DNA of 64,000 bases from Acetilactobacillus jinshanensis. Its GTDB lineage: Bacteria; Bacillota; Bacilli; Lactobacillales; Lactobacillaceae. This document shows positions 15,328 through 25,458 of the stretch, piece after piece. Location of the stretch: contig NZ_CP034726.1 in NCBI RefSeq assembly GCF_004359375.1, positions 682,001-746,000 on the forward strand. The letters run 5' to 3'. Below the pieces are notes generated by a model that saw only the letters and a program-made list of their open reading frames with translations, was not told the DNA's origin and made no database searches. Positions within the stretch are counted from its first letter, which is position 1, and every line of letters starts with the position of its first letter. Made by a program: the position numbers and the translations under genes.

Positions 15328-17286
15328 ATGCAAGGCGTAAGTCCAGAAGATTTATATCTGTTTAAATCAGTCACTCAGCCGTTATATAAAACTCATCAAT
15401 CATTTTTCGTTGAAAACAGTATCGATCGCAATAATAATCAATACTTGGCTCGATTAGCTAGTCTTGATGCGCAAGGTCATTACCACGTTTGGGCTGACGG
15501 TGGCACTAACGTTAATCCACAGGTCAGTTCAACCACTCTCTATTACGTTCATACCGGTAAAAAAGGTGGCCAGTTAATGAAGAAGTCACTAAAAGGTGGC
15601 CTTACTAAACAAGTTCCCGTTAAGGGCTCCGTAAGTTCACTGTTATTATCTGGTGATCAACTCTTCTTTAAAGTCGTCACGGGTACTGAGCAACCGAAGT
15701 TTACCACCACCAAATTCCCGAAAGTCCGGGAAGTTACGAAATTTCAGAATAAATTTGACGGCTACGGGTGGTTACCAAATCACGCTCAATACAAACTATG
15801 TGTGTATGATACTAAGGATCACCAAGTCAAAGTCTTAATGTCCAGTAAATACAATTTTGCTTTACAATCGGTTAGCCCTGATCAACAAAAAGTATTGTTC
15901 ATGACCGCTACAAAACATCCCAAGACAACCTATAGCGAAGCCAACGGCGCTTTTATCTTTGACGTTAAGACCCATCAAGTTACCCTATTGAATCAAACTT
16001 TACCTGACGCGGTCTTTACTTCCGCTAAGTTTTCACCGGATGGCAAATGGGTTGGCCTCGTTGGCAGTGATAATCACGCTCATGGCGCTACGACGGCTAA
16101 CTTTTGGCTATATAACGTTGCTAGTCACGAATTAAAGGACGTCACTAAAGATCAGGATGACGTCGATGTTGGTTACTTAGGCTTATTAACCGGTGACTTT
16201 ATTCAACAACAGAAAGGTGACGAATTCTACTGGTTAGATAATGATCATTATCTTTTTCATGCGTATCACCATGCTCACAGTCAGTTCTACGTTGGCGATA
16301 CCACGGGTAACGTTTCGCTAGCGGATAATCAGAAGCGTGACGTCTATGACTTTTCACCCATGGATCCGTATCACCTACTCATTTGTTCATCAGAGCCCAC
16401 TAGTCCCTGTGAATTACATGAATTAGATTTGAAGACTGATAAGGAAACCACCCTATATAACCCAAATCACGTTTACGAAGAAACGCATCGGTACGTAAAG
16501 CCAACGCCGTTCACCTACCAATCTAAAGATGGCAAGGTTACGTTAGACGGCTGGTTAATGCGTTCACCGAAACATCTGCATGATAAAAGTCCGGTCGCCC
16601 TATATGTTCATGGTGGGCCACACGCTGCTTACGGCTATACGTTCTTCCAGGAATTCCAGGCCCTTTGTAACCACGGCTATTCGGTATTGTACGTCAACCC
16701 GCGTGGTTCAAGTACGTATGGTGAAAAGTTTGCCGCGAACGTGATCGGTCACTACGGTGAAGATGATTATGATGACGTGATGTCAGGTGTTGATGCCGCC
16801 TTTAAGAATTTCTCTGGTTTGGATTCGCATCATTTATACATCATGGGCGGTTCCTACGGTGGCTTCATGACCCTATGGACGATCGGTCATACAAATCGTT
16901 TTACTGCAGCCATCGCTCAACGACCCGTTTCTGACTGGTGGTTAATGTATGGCGTTAGTGACTGCGGAGTTGAATTCCTGCAAACGGAACTTGGCAAGGA
17001 TCTTTATAAAGATAAAGGTGCTTTAGCTCTGTACCATAAGGAATCACCGCTCACCTACGTAATGAACGTCAAGACACCATTAATGCTTCAACATGGTGAA
17101 TACGATATGCGTTGCCCAATCAGTAACAGTGAAGTCTATTACACCGCCATGAAACGGAACGGGACCGAAGTTAAGTTCCTACGTTACCCGCAGAGTTTCC
17201 ACGGTGTCTCACGTAATGGCTTACCAAGTTTAAGGGTTCACCGAATGCACGATATCTTTGACTGGTTGGATGAGCATAATAAATAA
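15328..17286 (+). CDS. S9-family prolyl oligopeptidase / acylaminoacyl peptidase
   Basis: 652 aa with an N-terminal beta-propeller-like half (WD/DPP-like repeats such as FSPDGKWVGLVGSDNHAHG) and a C-terminal alpha/beta hydrolase. Catalytic triad: Ser509 in GGSYGGFMT, Asp593 in HGEYDMRCP and His625 in SFHGVSR. It has no signal peptide, so it is cytoplasmic. It is coupled to pepX (15-bp gap, own AGGAGG) and probably completes degradation of imported peptides. Exact specificity (acylaminoacyl against dipeptidyl) cannot be decided here. Confidence 0.9.
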   Translation: MQGVSPEDLYLFKSVTQPLYKTHQSFFVENSIDRNNNQYLARLASLDAQGHYHVWADGGTNVNPQVSSTTLYYVHTGKKGGQLMKKSLKGGLTKQVPVKGSVSSLLLSGDQLFFKVVTGTEQPKFTTTKFPKVREVTKFQNKFDGYGWLPNHAQYKLCVYDTKDHQVKVLMSSKYNFALQSVSPDQQKVLFMTATKHPKTTYSEANGAFIFDVKTHQVTLLNQTLPDAVFTSAKFSPDGKWVGLVGSDNHAHGATTANFWLYNVASHELKDVTKDQDDVDVGYLGLLTGDFIQQQKGDEFYWLDNDHYLFHAYHHAHSQFYVGDTTGNVSLADNQKRDVYDFSPMDPYHLLICSSEPTSPCELHELDLKTDKETTLYNPNHVYEETHRYVKPTPFTYQSKDGKVTLDGWLMRSPKHLHDKSPVALYVHGGPHAAYGYTFFQEFQALCNHGYSVLYVNPRGSSTYGEKFAANVIGHYGEDDYDDVMSGVDAAFKNFSGLDSHHLYIMGGSYGGFMTLWTIGHTNRFTAAIAQRPVSDWWLMYGVSDCGVEFLQTELGKDLYKDKGALALYHKESPLTYVMNVKTPLMLQHGEYDMRCPISNSEVYYTAMKRNGTEVKFLRYPQSFHGVSRNGLPSLRVHRMHDIFDWLDEHNK

Positions 17287-17322
17287 TTAGAATTTAAGAT
17301 TGGATATCTTAAATTCTAAAAT
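17287..17322 (+). terminator. Hairpin after the S9 peptidase
   Basis: TTAGAATTTAAGA and TCTTAAATTCTAA form a 13-bp inverted repeat directly after the stop. The T run is weak (AAATTG), so termination may be partial. Confidence 0.5.
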
Positions 17323-17329
17323 TGTTTAG

Positions 17330-17622
17330 CACGGTTAAATAAAAAGCGTAATCTGGTTATTTTACCAGACTACGTTGTAGTACGGTTATATCTTTAATTC
17401 CAGCAACAACAGAAAAATCTTTACTTCTTAGCTATGAGAACTAAAAGGCAAAGTGCGGGAGTAATGCCGCTATACATCGAGAAGTGTATTTAACTATACT
17501 TAATAATAAGATAATTTATTGATCTTTAGGTCTAAATGCGATATTTTAAAGACGCGAGAAGTAATGTAGTTGCTTCATGTAATTAGCAACAATAGGGAAG
17601 ACGCTTAAAAAGCGTCTTTTTT
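17330..17622 (+). ncRNA. Non-coding stretch with several hairpins; candidate structured RNA
   Basis: No credible ORF. Several local stems occur: CGTAATCTGGT/ACCAGACTACG, GCGG/CCGC around GAGTAATG, ATACA/TGTAT around TCGAGAAG, GTTGCT/AGCAAC, and a final AAGACGCTTAAAAAGCGTCTT with a T run (17599-17622). Coding density, base use and the closing terminator suggest a small RNA on the plus strand. No known family is recognised. The terminator could instead serve the minus-strand gene ending at 17698. Confidence 0.35.
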
Positions 17623-17697
17623 ATTTTGTCTAAATTAAGTATGGTATTTACTTAAATTAAACACTCTAGTCTCAAATATAGACAAATGCACGGCAAC

Positions 17698-18352
17698 TCA
17701 TTTTGATAACTTCTGAAAATACGTTTTAATATCTTTCGCTACCCTACTTACGTTAAGACATGCATTGCGAAGATCTGAAATATTTTTATGAGTAGTCTCC
17801 TTTTGACTATAATCGTCAAGAACCGCTAACGAACTCACCAACGGCTTTAATCGATAGTTGGTCTGATGCTCTTCTTTACTAATATCTGACAACGCTTGTT
17901 CCTTATTCTTAGACGACCAGCATTTGATGGTCCGTTTCTTATAAAACGAATGGATATTACTGAATAAGTTACTTAATACGGAAGAATCCGTTAATTCCTT
18001 CGTTGACGTTAATGACATCATAATTTTACGCAACGATTGATTATTCGTTGCTGTTACATCATTAAGTGATTTGTATAAACGATGTGACGTTACTTCAATG
18101 TCCTTCAATTCGGAAAGAATATTAAATAGGTCTTCCGCGACGGATCTAATATAATCACGCCGATGAATATAATCATTAGATATGATCGTGATTAAGATGG
18201 ATGCAGGTACCCAATGATGGCACCTAAGAAACCTAATCTGGAGTCATCTGACGCATGCATAAATAAATCAAATGAAACTCCAAACAGAAAAATAATGAAA
18301 ATTATGATAATTATTAATAATTTGTGTTTGTTAAAGGATTTGATGGGATCAT
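17698..18352 (-). pseudogene. Frameshifted two-TM membrane protein, hypothetical
   Basis: The intact frame from 18108 down gives 136 aa of soluble helical sequence (MKDIEVTSHRLYKSLND and on). The upstream sequence in another frame encodes KLLIIIIIFIIFLFGVSFDLF and LGFLGAIIG, which join VPASILITIISNDYIHRRD if one base is added at the GGG run near 18210. A second one-base slip (AAA near 18340) would join it to an ATG at 18352 behind AGGGAG. The original product was probably a membrane-anchored protein of about 215 aa with two TM helices. It sits at the edge of the R-M island. Decay or assembly error are both possible. Confidence 0.55.
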
Positions 18353-18384
18353 CTCCCTAAGATATTGGTTAAAATGACATAGAA

Positions 18385-19713
18385 TTAGACATAATATTTT
18401 TTCTTAAAATAGTCAGCAATACTATCCTTATCCATAAAGAGACTCATTTTATTTATTCCCATCGAATCTAATTTTCTTCTAATAGATGACTTATTCTTTA
18501 TATTTATTACATACATTGGCTCAGGTTTATGAACGATAGATAAAGATGGAATATATACAGAATCATTAGGTAAATCATCTTTAGATCTAAAATGATTAAA
18601 ATTCTTTCCATCAAAAGTATACGGACTTTGTATTATAAAATAACTTTTTTGAGCTCTAATTCTACCCCAATTCAAAGTACAATTAGTACAGAAATTTAAT
18701 TCTTTTGGTATAAAAAACTTAGTATCATTTAAAACATAATTACTTAAATATATCAAAAATAATAATAACAACGAATAATTAACCAATTTATTACTTGCAG
18801 AATCAATTGCATTACCATCCTTATCAATGTAATGATACATTACGTTTTTTACACCGTTATTAGTATTAAGATATGAATATGATGTTGGCCTAATTCCAAA
18901 TATATTTAAAAAATGGATATAAGCCATAACTAAAGGTGTTGGGTGATTAGTAGATAGTCCATTTACAGTATTTCTAATTGATCCATATAACATGAATGGA
19001 TTCTTTATGTTCTTTAAACAGTTACTTATATCTAAACAATATTTATCATTCCTAAATTTAGACGAATTAGAATTTAATTTTTTAAGAATTCTACTAATAA
19101 GAAAATTTAAATAATTATTTTGCCGATTATTAGCATTGACCTCAAGATCCCTAATAGAGTCATATGATTTTCTAATACTTTCATTAGTCTTTAACGATAA
19201 TAACGCATATGTTTGATCACCTTTTCTACATTTCATTAAATATTTATATGACAAAATATGATTATCGAAAGGGATAAAATTATCTTTCTTGAATATGTAT
19301 ACTCTGCCATAGTCATCATTAATTTTGTTCTTAATAGGCTGTGAAGCAAAATATAATGCTATCAGTGGTGATGTGGATACATCTAATAATGGTGTTGGTA
19401 ATGAATGATGCTGACATAAAGCCATAAAATTTTGTTTTTCATTATTAGTAAGATTGGGGACATTCTTATAAAATGAATATGCTGCATCAAGGTATGTCTT
19501 CCAAGTATTATATTCATATACCCCCTTAGAAGACTCACTAGTATCTCCTCGACTACAATCGCTTTTTAAAGGACCTCTTCTATAAAGGGTCGCTGTTAAT
19601 TTTGTATCTCCAAAATCTTGATTTTCGCCGCGATAAAAATAGTCATCATTAATGTTTGTAACGGTATTTAAAATTCTTAAATACTCGTCAACGGTTTTAA
19701 TAGATTCAATCAC
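18385..19713 (-). CDS. FRG-domain protein, R-M-island accessory
   Basis: 442 aa. The N-terminal FRG domain is clear: NDDYFYRGENQDFGDTKLTA (the F/Y-R-G motif), then FMALCQHHSLPTPLLDVSTS with PLIALYFASQ. The C-terminal 250 residues are Asn/Lys-rich and unrecognised. FRG-domain proteins of unknown biochemistry are often found in defence islands and near restriction systems. Here it follows hsdS on the same strand by 57 bp. Very AT-rich codon use, unlike the peptidase genes to the left. Start: GTG behind GGAGATGAGACACA. Confidence 0.8.
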   Translation of the reverse strand: MIESIKTVDEYLRILNTVTNINDDYFYRGENQDFGDTKLTATLYRRGPLKSDCSRGDTSESSKGVYEYNTWKTYLDAAYSFYKNVPNLTNNEKQNFMALCQHHSLPTPLLDVSTSPLIALYFASQPIKNKINDDYGRVYIFKKDNFIPFDNHILSYKYLMKCRKGDQTYALLSLKTNESIRKSYDSIRDLEVNANNRQNNYLNFLISRILKKLNSNSSKFRNDKYCLDISNCLKNIKNPFMLYGSIRNTVNGLSTNHPTPLVMAYIHFLNIFGIRPTSYSYLNTNNGVKNVMYHYIDKDGNAIDSASNKLVNYSLLLLFLIYLSNYVLNDTKFFIPKELNFCTNCTLNWGRIRAQKSYFIIQSPYTFDGKNFNHFRSKDDLPNDSVYIPSLSIVHKPEPMYVINIKNKSSIRRKLDSMGINKMSLFMDKDSIADYFKKKYYV

Positions 19714-19770
19714 TGTGTCTCATCTCCAGGGAAGCCTTTACAAATCACTAAATTACACTCATAGTATTGA

Positions 19771-21168
19771 TTAGATTAGATTATTTAATTTTACTATGAT
19801 CCGATTCTGTTCGGACAACGGTGGTACCGGAACCAATAAATTTTCTAAATCTGCTCGCTTAATTCCAGGTATAATACTTTTTGATTTATTGGATAACTTA
19901 GTTCGGGTTAGTAATAATAATGCATAAATAAATTGTGGCGCAATATTACTTATAAATCTTAAAGCAATAACTTGTCTTGCAATATGTGCTTGACAAAATG
20001 GATTAAAAGCTAATTCCCCAACGGTTCCTTTTACAGTTATTAATAAATCATCTTTAAAACTAACCACACTAGCTAAATGCTTATTTAAATAGGTATGAGT
20101 AACAATTTTTGATGATATAAAATTACCTGCACCAGTTATATATGGAATTGTATTATCATCGTTTATTTTACTTTGTTTCCTCTTTGGTATGTCTCTACCT
20201 GAAATTATTAATGATATATTACCTAATCTAACCCATTTCCAATTCTTCGGGATCTTAAATGGAATTTCATCCTTACTAATTGGTGGTAATTTCTTATGCT
20301 TACGAATTTTACTGGCTTTAATTAACTGTTGCTTCTTTTGCTGAATTGATTGCAACAAATCATCAGCATTACCATCGTTTGGTAATTGTTGAGTTAATTT
20401 ACCCTTCATGGCTTCTAATAATAAGGATTGCTTCATATCATGAGCAAATTTTTGATTTAATTCTCGTTCTTTTTGAATGGTATCAGCGAGTAAGAAGCAT
20501 TTATGAATTTTGGCAACAATACGTTTTTGTTCAGATAATGGCGGTAATGGGATTGGTATCCTATTCATATTATGCATTGTAATATGTTGCATGGAAGTTC
20601 CATGTGATTCAAATTTTGCAAGGTGAGTTACATTTAAAAATACGTAATATAAATAATTCTCATTAAGATATTCTTTAAAGAAATTAACTTTCCATATATG
20701 ATAATGAAAAATTACTGTAGATCCATCCCATATCCTTGGGCCAAAAGAAGCTGACCAAGAATATAGTAAGTCACCTTTATGTGCATAATTTTTACTAGGT
20801 AATTTTAAATTAGAATAATACCACTGCTTATCGGTAAATAAATTACCAACCCTTAAAACAGGTGTTAATGATGAATCTGTCAATAATTCACGTTTTTTAT
20901 AGGCTCGACCATTAATTAACTTACATACATTACCTAATTTTGTCCATTCCCAATTACTAGGAATTTTAAACGGGATTTCTTTATCAGTTACAGGTGGTAA
21001 TGGCTTGGAATATCCTTTTAATTTACCAGCTTGTACTAAATCACGTTTATGATTCACAATTTTCACTAATAAATCTCTAGCATCCCCATCACTCGGCAAC
21101 TGCTTCGTTAGCTTACCTTGCATTGCCTTCTGTAATACGGATTGCTTAAATTCTTTGAGATTAATCAT
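19771..21168 (-). CDS. hsdS: Type I restriction-modification specificity subunit
   Basis: About 465 aa. Two target-recognition domains: TRD1 after IPSNWEWTKLGNVCKLINGRA (about residues 75-215) and TRD2 after IPKNWKWVRLGNISLIISGRD (about 315-460). Each ends in PLPPLSEQKRIVAKI or PVPPLSEQNRIIVKL. Conserved helices LQKAMQGKLTKQLPSDGDA (N-terminal) and LLEAMKGKLTQQLPNDGNA (central) mark the EcoAI-like arrangement. The protein ends 8 residues after the second SEQ motif, so a distal helix is missing, either by circular permutation or truncation. Start at 21168, where GGGAG has good spacing; overlaps the hsdM end by 8 bases. Confidence 0.88.
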   Translation of the reverse strand: MINLKEFKQSVLQKAMQGKLTKQLPSDGDARDLLVKIVNHKRDLVQAGKLKGYSKPLPPVTDKEIPFKIPSNWEWTKLGNVCKLINGRAYKKRELLTDSSLTPVLRVGNLFTDKQWYYSNLKLPSKNYAHKGDLLYSWSASFGPRIWDGSTVIFHYHIWKVNFFKEYLNENYLYYVFLNVTHLAKFESHGTSMQHITMHNMNRIPIPLPPLSEQKRIVAKIHKCFLLADTIQKERELNQKFAHDMKQSLLLEAMKGKLTQQLPNDGNADDLLQSIQQKKQQLIKASKIRKHKKLPPISKDEIPFKIPKNWKWVRLGNISLIISGRDIPKRKQSKINDDNTIPYITGAGNFISSKIVTHTYLNKHLASVVSFKDDLLITVKGTVGELAFNPFCQAHIARQVIALRFISNIAPQFIYALLLLTRTKLSNKSKSIIPGIKRADLENLLVPVPPLSEQNRIIVKLNNLI

Positions 21169-22645
21169 TCTTATCATTACTCCCAAAGATGTCTTTGACT
21201 TCTTTAGTTAACTTAGCGATTTTCTGATCATACTGATGTTTTTGCGTTAAGTATTCGTTTAATAAGGTCATCGGATCCTTAATTACGGCATGATGCTGAC
21301 CAAAGCCAACGTAAGATAAGTCATACTTGCGTTTCTTGATCTGGTCAATCGAGATCTGTTCAGCCTTTTTATTACCATTATTATCAATAACTTCAGGAGC
21401 TTCAAGCCATTCATTTACTTTCTTAAATGTATGGTGAGTAATCGGTCGCGTCTTAGTGAACTGCTTCATTCCTTTAGGCAAATCAACCCGGTAGAACCAA
21501 GTCTTCTGGGTACTATGCGTATTATCAAAGAAGACTAAATTAGTGTTGATTGAGGTATAAGGCTGAAAGACACCCTTTGGTAAACGGACGATTAACTTAA
21601 CGTTAAAATCATGAAATAACTTCGCTTTAATGTGCTGTTTTACCGGGGATGTACCAAACATAAAGCTATCGGGCAAAATTAGACCGACTCGTCCCTGTGG
21701 CTTAATCCGGTACATGGCTAAGATAATGAATAAATCAGATAATTCATTAGATCTTAAATCATAAGGGAAATTGTTTAAAATCGTCTCTAATTTATTCTGG
21801 CCATAAGGCGGATTCATACAGATAACGTTAAATTTATCCTTATCTTCGTATTCATCAACGTTTTTACTAAGGCTATCGCCATGAATAACGTCTGGATTAT
21901 CAACTGAATGTAAGAATAAGTTAGTGACACATAATAAGAATGGTAAGAAGTGTAATTCTTTACCAAAGACAGAATTATTGTAGGTATCGATATCATGCGC
22001 GGTCTTAACTTGCTTCTTTAAGATCTTAAGGCTAGACGTTAAGAAGCCACCAGTGCCGACAGCGAAATCACCGATTCTATCACCTAAGTGGATATGAAGA
22101 TGACTTGTAATAAAATCGGTTAACGGACGTGGTGTGTAGTATTCACCTGAATTGGACTGAGATTGCATACTACGTAAGATCATTTCATAGATATCAGCCA
22201 CGGTATCGTTACCTTCTGTGCTGGTTAAATCTAGAGCATCAACATCGTTAATGACTTTCCGTAAAAGGACACCGTTCTGCATATGGTTACTGATTCCTGA
22301 AAAGATTTCAGGAACAATAGCTTGCCGAGCTGGTGTATGTGAGTTTACTGGGATATTCTTTAAGTCAGGAATTAAATGGTCATCAACGAAATTAATTAAT
22401 TCTTCACCCGTTTTATTCCAGTTCTTTTTAGTATTAGCGGCCCAATTATTCCACTGGTATTTATCAGGAATAATGGATTGATAATCGTCTTCTTCTAAAG
22501 CCCAGTGCTGTTCACGGAAGTAATAGACTTTTAGAAAAAGAATCCAGGTAATCTGTTCAATCTGTTGCTCATTATTACCAATGCCCGCATCGCCACGCAT
22601 ATCATTGCGGACGTTACTGACAAAATTATTGGTGTCGTTATTCAT
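21161..22645 (-). CDS. hsdM: Type I restriction-modification methyltransferase subunit
   Basis: 494 aa N6-adenine methyltransferase. N-terminal helical HsdM domain (NNEQQIEQITWILFLKVYY), SAM-binding motif in FAVGTGGFL, and catalytic NPPY in VICMNPPYGQNK. It forms the modification complex with HsdS and supplies host protection. The gene overlaps hsdS and lies 23 bp after hsdR, forming an hsdR-hsdM-hsdS operon on the minus strand. Codon use is closer to the chromosome than the type III genes that follow upstream. Confidence 0.95.
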   Translation of the reverse strand: MNNDTNNFVSNVRNDMRGDAGIGNNEQQIEQITWILFLKVYYFREQHWALEEDDYQSIIPDKYQWNNWAANTKKNWNKTGEELINFVDDHLIPDLKNIPVNSHTPARQAIVPEIFSGISNHMQNGVLLRKVINDVDALDLTSTEGNDTVADIYEMILRSMQSQSNSGEYYTPRPLTDFITSHLHIHLGDRIGDFAVGTGGFLTSSLKILKKQVKTAHDIDTYNNSVFGKELHFLPFLLCVTNLFLHSVDNPDVIHGDSLSKNVDEYEDKDKFNVICMNPPYGQNKLETILNNFPYDLRSNELSDLFIILAMYRIKPQGRVGLILPDSFMFGTSPVKQHIKAKLFHDFNVKLIVRLPKGVFQPYTSINTNLVFFDNTHSTQKTWFYRVDLPKGMKQFTKTRPITHHTFKKVNEWLEAPEVIDNNGNKKAEQISIDQIKKRKYDLSYVGFGQHHAVIKDPMTLLNEYLTQKHQYDQKIAKLTKEVKDIFGSNDKND

Positions 22646-22668
22646 AGTATCGTTTAACCTCTCTTGTT

Positions 22669-25047
22669 TTATGCTGCTGATGGGTGATCGTTATACATCG
22701 AATTAATAATACTATCGATAGCTTTGGTATAGTTCTTCTTACTACCGAAGTCATGAAGAACGACGTTAACGACGTCGCCAAAACGATGAGTGAATTCAGG
22801 AAGCTGTAACGTCTTGATGTTTTCTAAACTTCCAACGTCAATCCCAGGCTTTTGAAACTTTTCTAGCAAGGCTTTCAGTACTTCACGAGCTTGTCCATGA
22901 TACTTATAAATAACACCCTGCTTTTTAACATTATTAACTCGATCATGTTTACTTAAAGCTGGTGTATCAAAAGCTAAATGGGTAATAACATCAAAATCAT
23001 CATACTTATCAAGTGATTTATCTTGTTTCCGCAATTCTGGAATTAAAATCCCATGCTTTCGTAATTCCTTCAAGAATAATGATTTTCTAGCGGCACTATT
23101 CCAACTCTTTAAGAAGTCCTTTAAACTATGAAATTCACTCAAAATATTATTCTTATCGTAAATTCGGATATCATCAGTAATTCGGTGTCCATTTTTATCA
23201 AAATGATAAACATACGCATCATTAACATACACTTTAGCGTTAACTTCAGGAATATAATGTGTTACTGAATCTGAACCAGTAGATTTTGGTTTTGATTGCA
23301 TCTTTTGCTGATGATCTTTCAATTGACTGGTTGAAGTAACATCTTCAATGTCATCAGGTGTGCCATCAAATTTTGGATCCGAAAATAGTCGAGTAGCATT
23401 TCTGAAATCGATAATGACGAAGCTCTTCTTACCGTTTTCAGTATCTAAACGAGTTCCACGACCAATAATCTGTTTAAATTCGGTCATCGAATTAATATTA
23501 GTATCGAGGACGATAATCTTAACGTCTTTTGCATTGACTCCAGTTCGGAGCATGTCAGACGTTGTAACTAAGACTGGATATTGAGAATTAGGTGCCTCAA
23601 AACGACTTAATTGAGCTTGCGCATCGTCTACTCCACTAGTGATTTGGGCAACGTAGTCATCATTATATTTATGCTGCAAATCTTGATTAAAATGAATCAG
23701 AGCGTACCTCATTCGACGGGCATGATTAATATCCATACAGAAAATGATGACCTTTTCGTTTCGACCATTCTTTTTCAGATAATCAGTTACGAATTTAGCC
23801 ACGGCCATATCACGTTGTGGAATAATGATGGTTCGATCAAAGTCTTTAGTATTGTACTGTTGAAGCTTAATCGGATAGCCGTTAACATCCTTCTGACCAT
23901 TATATGGAGTGAAGCCATGCTCATCAATATTAGTCCCAACTCGAATGACACTATATGGTGCTAAAAAGCCATCGTTGATACCCTGCTTTAAAGTGTAGTT
24001 ATAAACGGGCTTACCAAAATAAGATAAGTTAGCACCATGTCTTTCATTAGGCGTAGCCGTCATACCAACAACAATCGTGTTAGAACCTTTGGGCGCAAAA
24101 TAATTTAAAATACTATGCCAATTACTGTCTAAATTAGCAGATCCACGATGCGCTTCATCAATAATTATTAAGTCAAAGAAATTTTGATCAAAATTCTTAT
24201 ATAAATGCTGATCTTTTCCGTGACTAAAAAGTTGCTGGTAAAGGCCAAAGTATAACTTATAAGCTGGTAGACTAGCTGGATCTTTCCATTGCTTACGACT
24301 TAATTTAACTGATACATCTTTCATGGCACGGAAATCACCATTCATAGGCTGATCAGCTAAAATATTACGATCTACTAAGTAAAGCACTTTATTAATAGGA
24401 TGATGCAAGTCTTTTGCATGCATTAAACGCCAAGCAATCTGAAAGGCCGTATACGTTTTACCAGTCCCAGTAGCCATAACAAACATAATGTGATGTTGAC
24501 CTTTAGCAACGGCTTTTAATGTTTGATTAATGGCATTGACCTGATAATAACGTGGTGAAATCGATCCACGACGATAATAATACTGAGACTTAAGTAAATT
24601 TAAGCCATCTTTACCTAGATGAGCTTCCTTAACGTATTTAGTGAGTAATTCTTTTGGTGTCGGGAATTTATCCATTGGAATATGAACGTCATCGCTAGCA
24701 ATTAATCGATCTTTAAATACAAAATCGTGCCCATTAGACGTAAAAACAAACGGGATCTTTAGATCTCTAGCATAAGTGAGACCTTGTTGCATCCCTTTAC
24801 CCTCGGGCAAATCATAACGTTTTGCTTCAATAACAGCTATCTTATGATGAATATCAGGACAGTATAGTAAGTAATCTAAGAACTTACCCCTACGTTCGCC
24901 ACGTTGCCCATTAAATGAGTTAATTTTCCCATCGGTGTAGTATAACGGCTTATCTTTATATTCCATTCGAACGTTTTTACCATCATACCATCCACTTTGT
25001 CTTAATTTGGGATTAATGTAATGTGTCTTCGTATCTTCTTCACTCAA
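22669..25047 (-). CDS. hsdR: Type I restriction endonuclease subunit
   Basis: 792 aa, the size of EcoAI-like (type IB) HsdR proteins. N-terminal nuclease fold with PDIHHKIAVIEAKRYDLPEG (PD-ExK), helicase motif I FVMATGTGKTYTAFQI, DEAH box LIIIDEAHRGS, motif III MTATP, and VI-like IIGRGTRLDTENGK. It translocates DNA and cleaves unmodified targets. Start: TTG behind AAAGG, giving MSEEDTKTH. All key motifs are intact, so the system should be able to restrict if HsdS is functional. Confidence 0.93.
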   Translation of the reverse strand: MSEEDTKTHYINPKLRQSGWYDGKNVRMEYKDKPLYYTDGKINSFNGQRGERRGKFLDYLLYCPDIHHKIAVIEAKRYDLPEGKGMQQGLTYARDLKIPFVFTSNGHDFVFKDRLIASDDVHIPMDKFPTPKELLTKYVKEAHLGKDGLNLLKSQYYYRRGSISPRYYQVNAINQTLKAVAKGQHHIMFVMATGTGKTYTAFQIAWRLMHAKDLHHPINKVLYLVDRNILADQPMNGDFRAMKDVSVKLSRKQWKDPASLPAYKLYFGLYQQLFSHGKDQHLYKNFDQNFFDLIIIDEAHRGSANLDSNWHSILNYFAPKGSNTIVVGMTATPNERHGANLSYFGKPVYNYTLKQGINDGFLAPYSVIRVGTNIDEHGFTPYNGQKDVNGYPIKLQQYNTKDFDRTIIIPQRDMAVAKFVTDYLKKNGRNEKVIIFCMDINHARRMRYALIHFNQDLQHKYNDDYVAQITSGVDDAQAQLSRFEAPNSQYPVLVTTSDMLRTGVNAKDVKIIVLDTNINSMTEFKQIIGRGTRLDTENGKKSFVIIDFRNATRLFSDPKFDGTPDDIEDVTSTSQLKDHQQKMQSKPKSTGSDSVTHYIPEVNAKVYVNDAYVYHFDKNGHRITDDIRIYDKNNILSEFHSLKDFLKSWNSAARKSLFLKELRKHGILIPELRKQDKSLDKYDDFDVITHLAFDTPALSKHDRVNNVKKQGVIYKYHGQAREVLKALLEKFQKPGIDVGSLENIKTLQLPEFTHRFGDVVNVVLHDFGSKKNYTKAIDSIINSMYNDHPSAA

Positions 25048-25430
25048 GATTAATATGACCTTTCAATTACGCGATTAAACTTATTAATATCCTAATAATA
25101 TTTTATCATGAAAATATTAATAATTAGGAATTAAATAAAAATCATTAAGGTACTGAATCATTAACGTACTGAATAAAATACAACATATTTACACAAATAC
25201 ATCTCTGAATTGAATTCCTTATGTTGAATTATTTTGTCCAATATAAAGGAGCGAGTTTAAATAATTATGCTACTAATGGTGAAATCCCACACTTCAAATA
25301 TTATGAACATAGTAAATACATAATTATTTTGGGATTCGAATAATAGCCACTTGAATCACAGTAGTTACCTTACCAGAATATACCCTCAGTATTAACTATT
25401 AAGAAAATAAATTTAAACTAATTTGTGCAT
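25048..25430. other. AT-rich intergenic spacer between the type I and type III systems
   Basis: No gene found. It holds a 9-bp direct repeat, GTACTGAAT, at about 25149 and 25165. Two weak plus-strand mini-ORFs have poor ribosome sites and I reject them. The hsdR promoter is presumably here but no strong consensus pair stands out. Confidence 0.5.
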
Positions 25431-25458
25431 AAAAAAAGATTGAAATTATATTCAATCT
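25431..25458 (-). terminator. Terminator overlapping the res stop codon
   Basis: GATTGAATATAATTTCAATC followed by TTTTTTT on the minus strand. The 5' arm lies within the last codons of res. Confidence 0.75.

Noticed and set aside
22653-22661. 9-nt match (TTTAACCTC) between the omega-RNA-like guide position and the sequence upstream of hsdM
   Set aside because: Too short and in AT-rich sequence; expected by chance, so not proposed as a target.
25259-25321. 18-codon ORF after AAAGGAG between the R-M systems
   Set aside because: Ribosome site is about 14 bases from the ATG and the product has no features.
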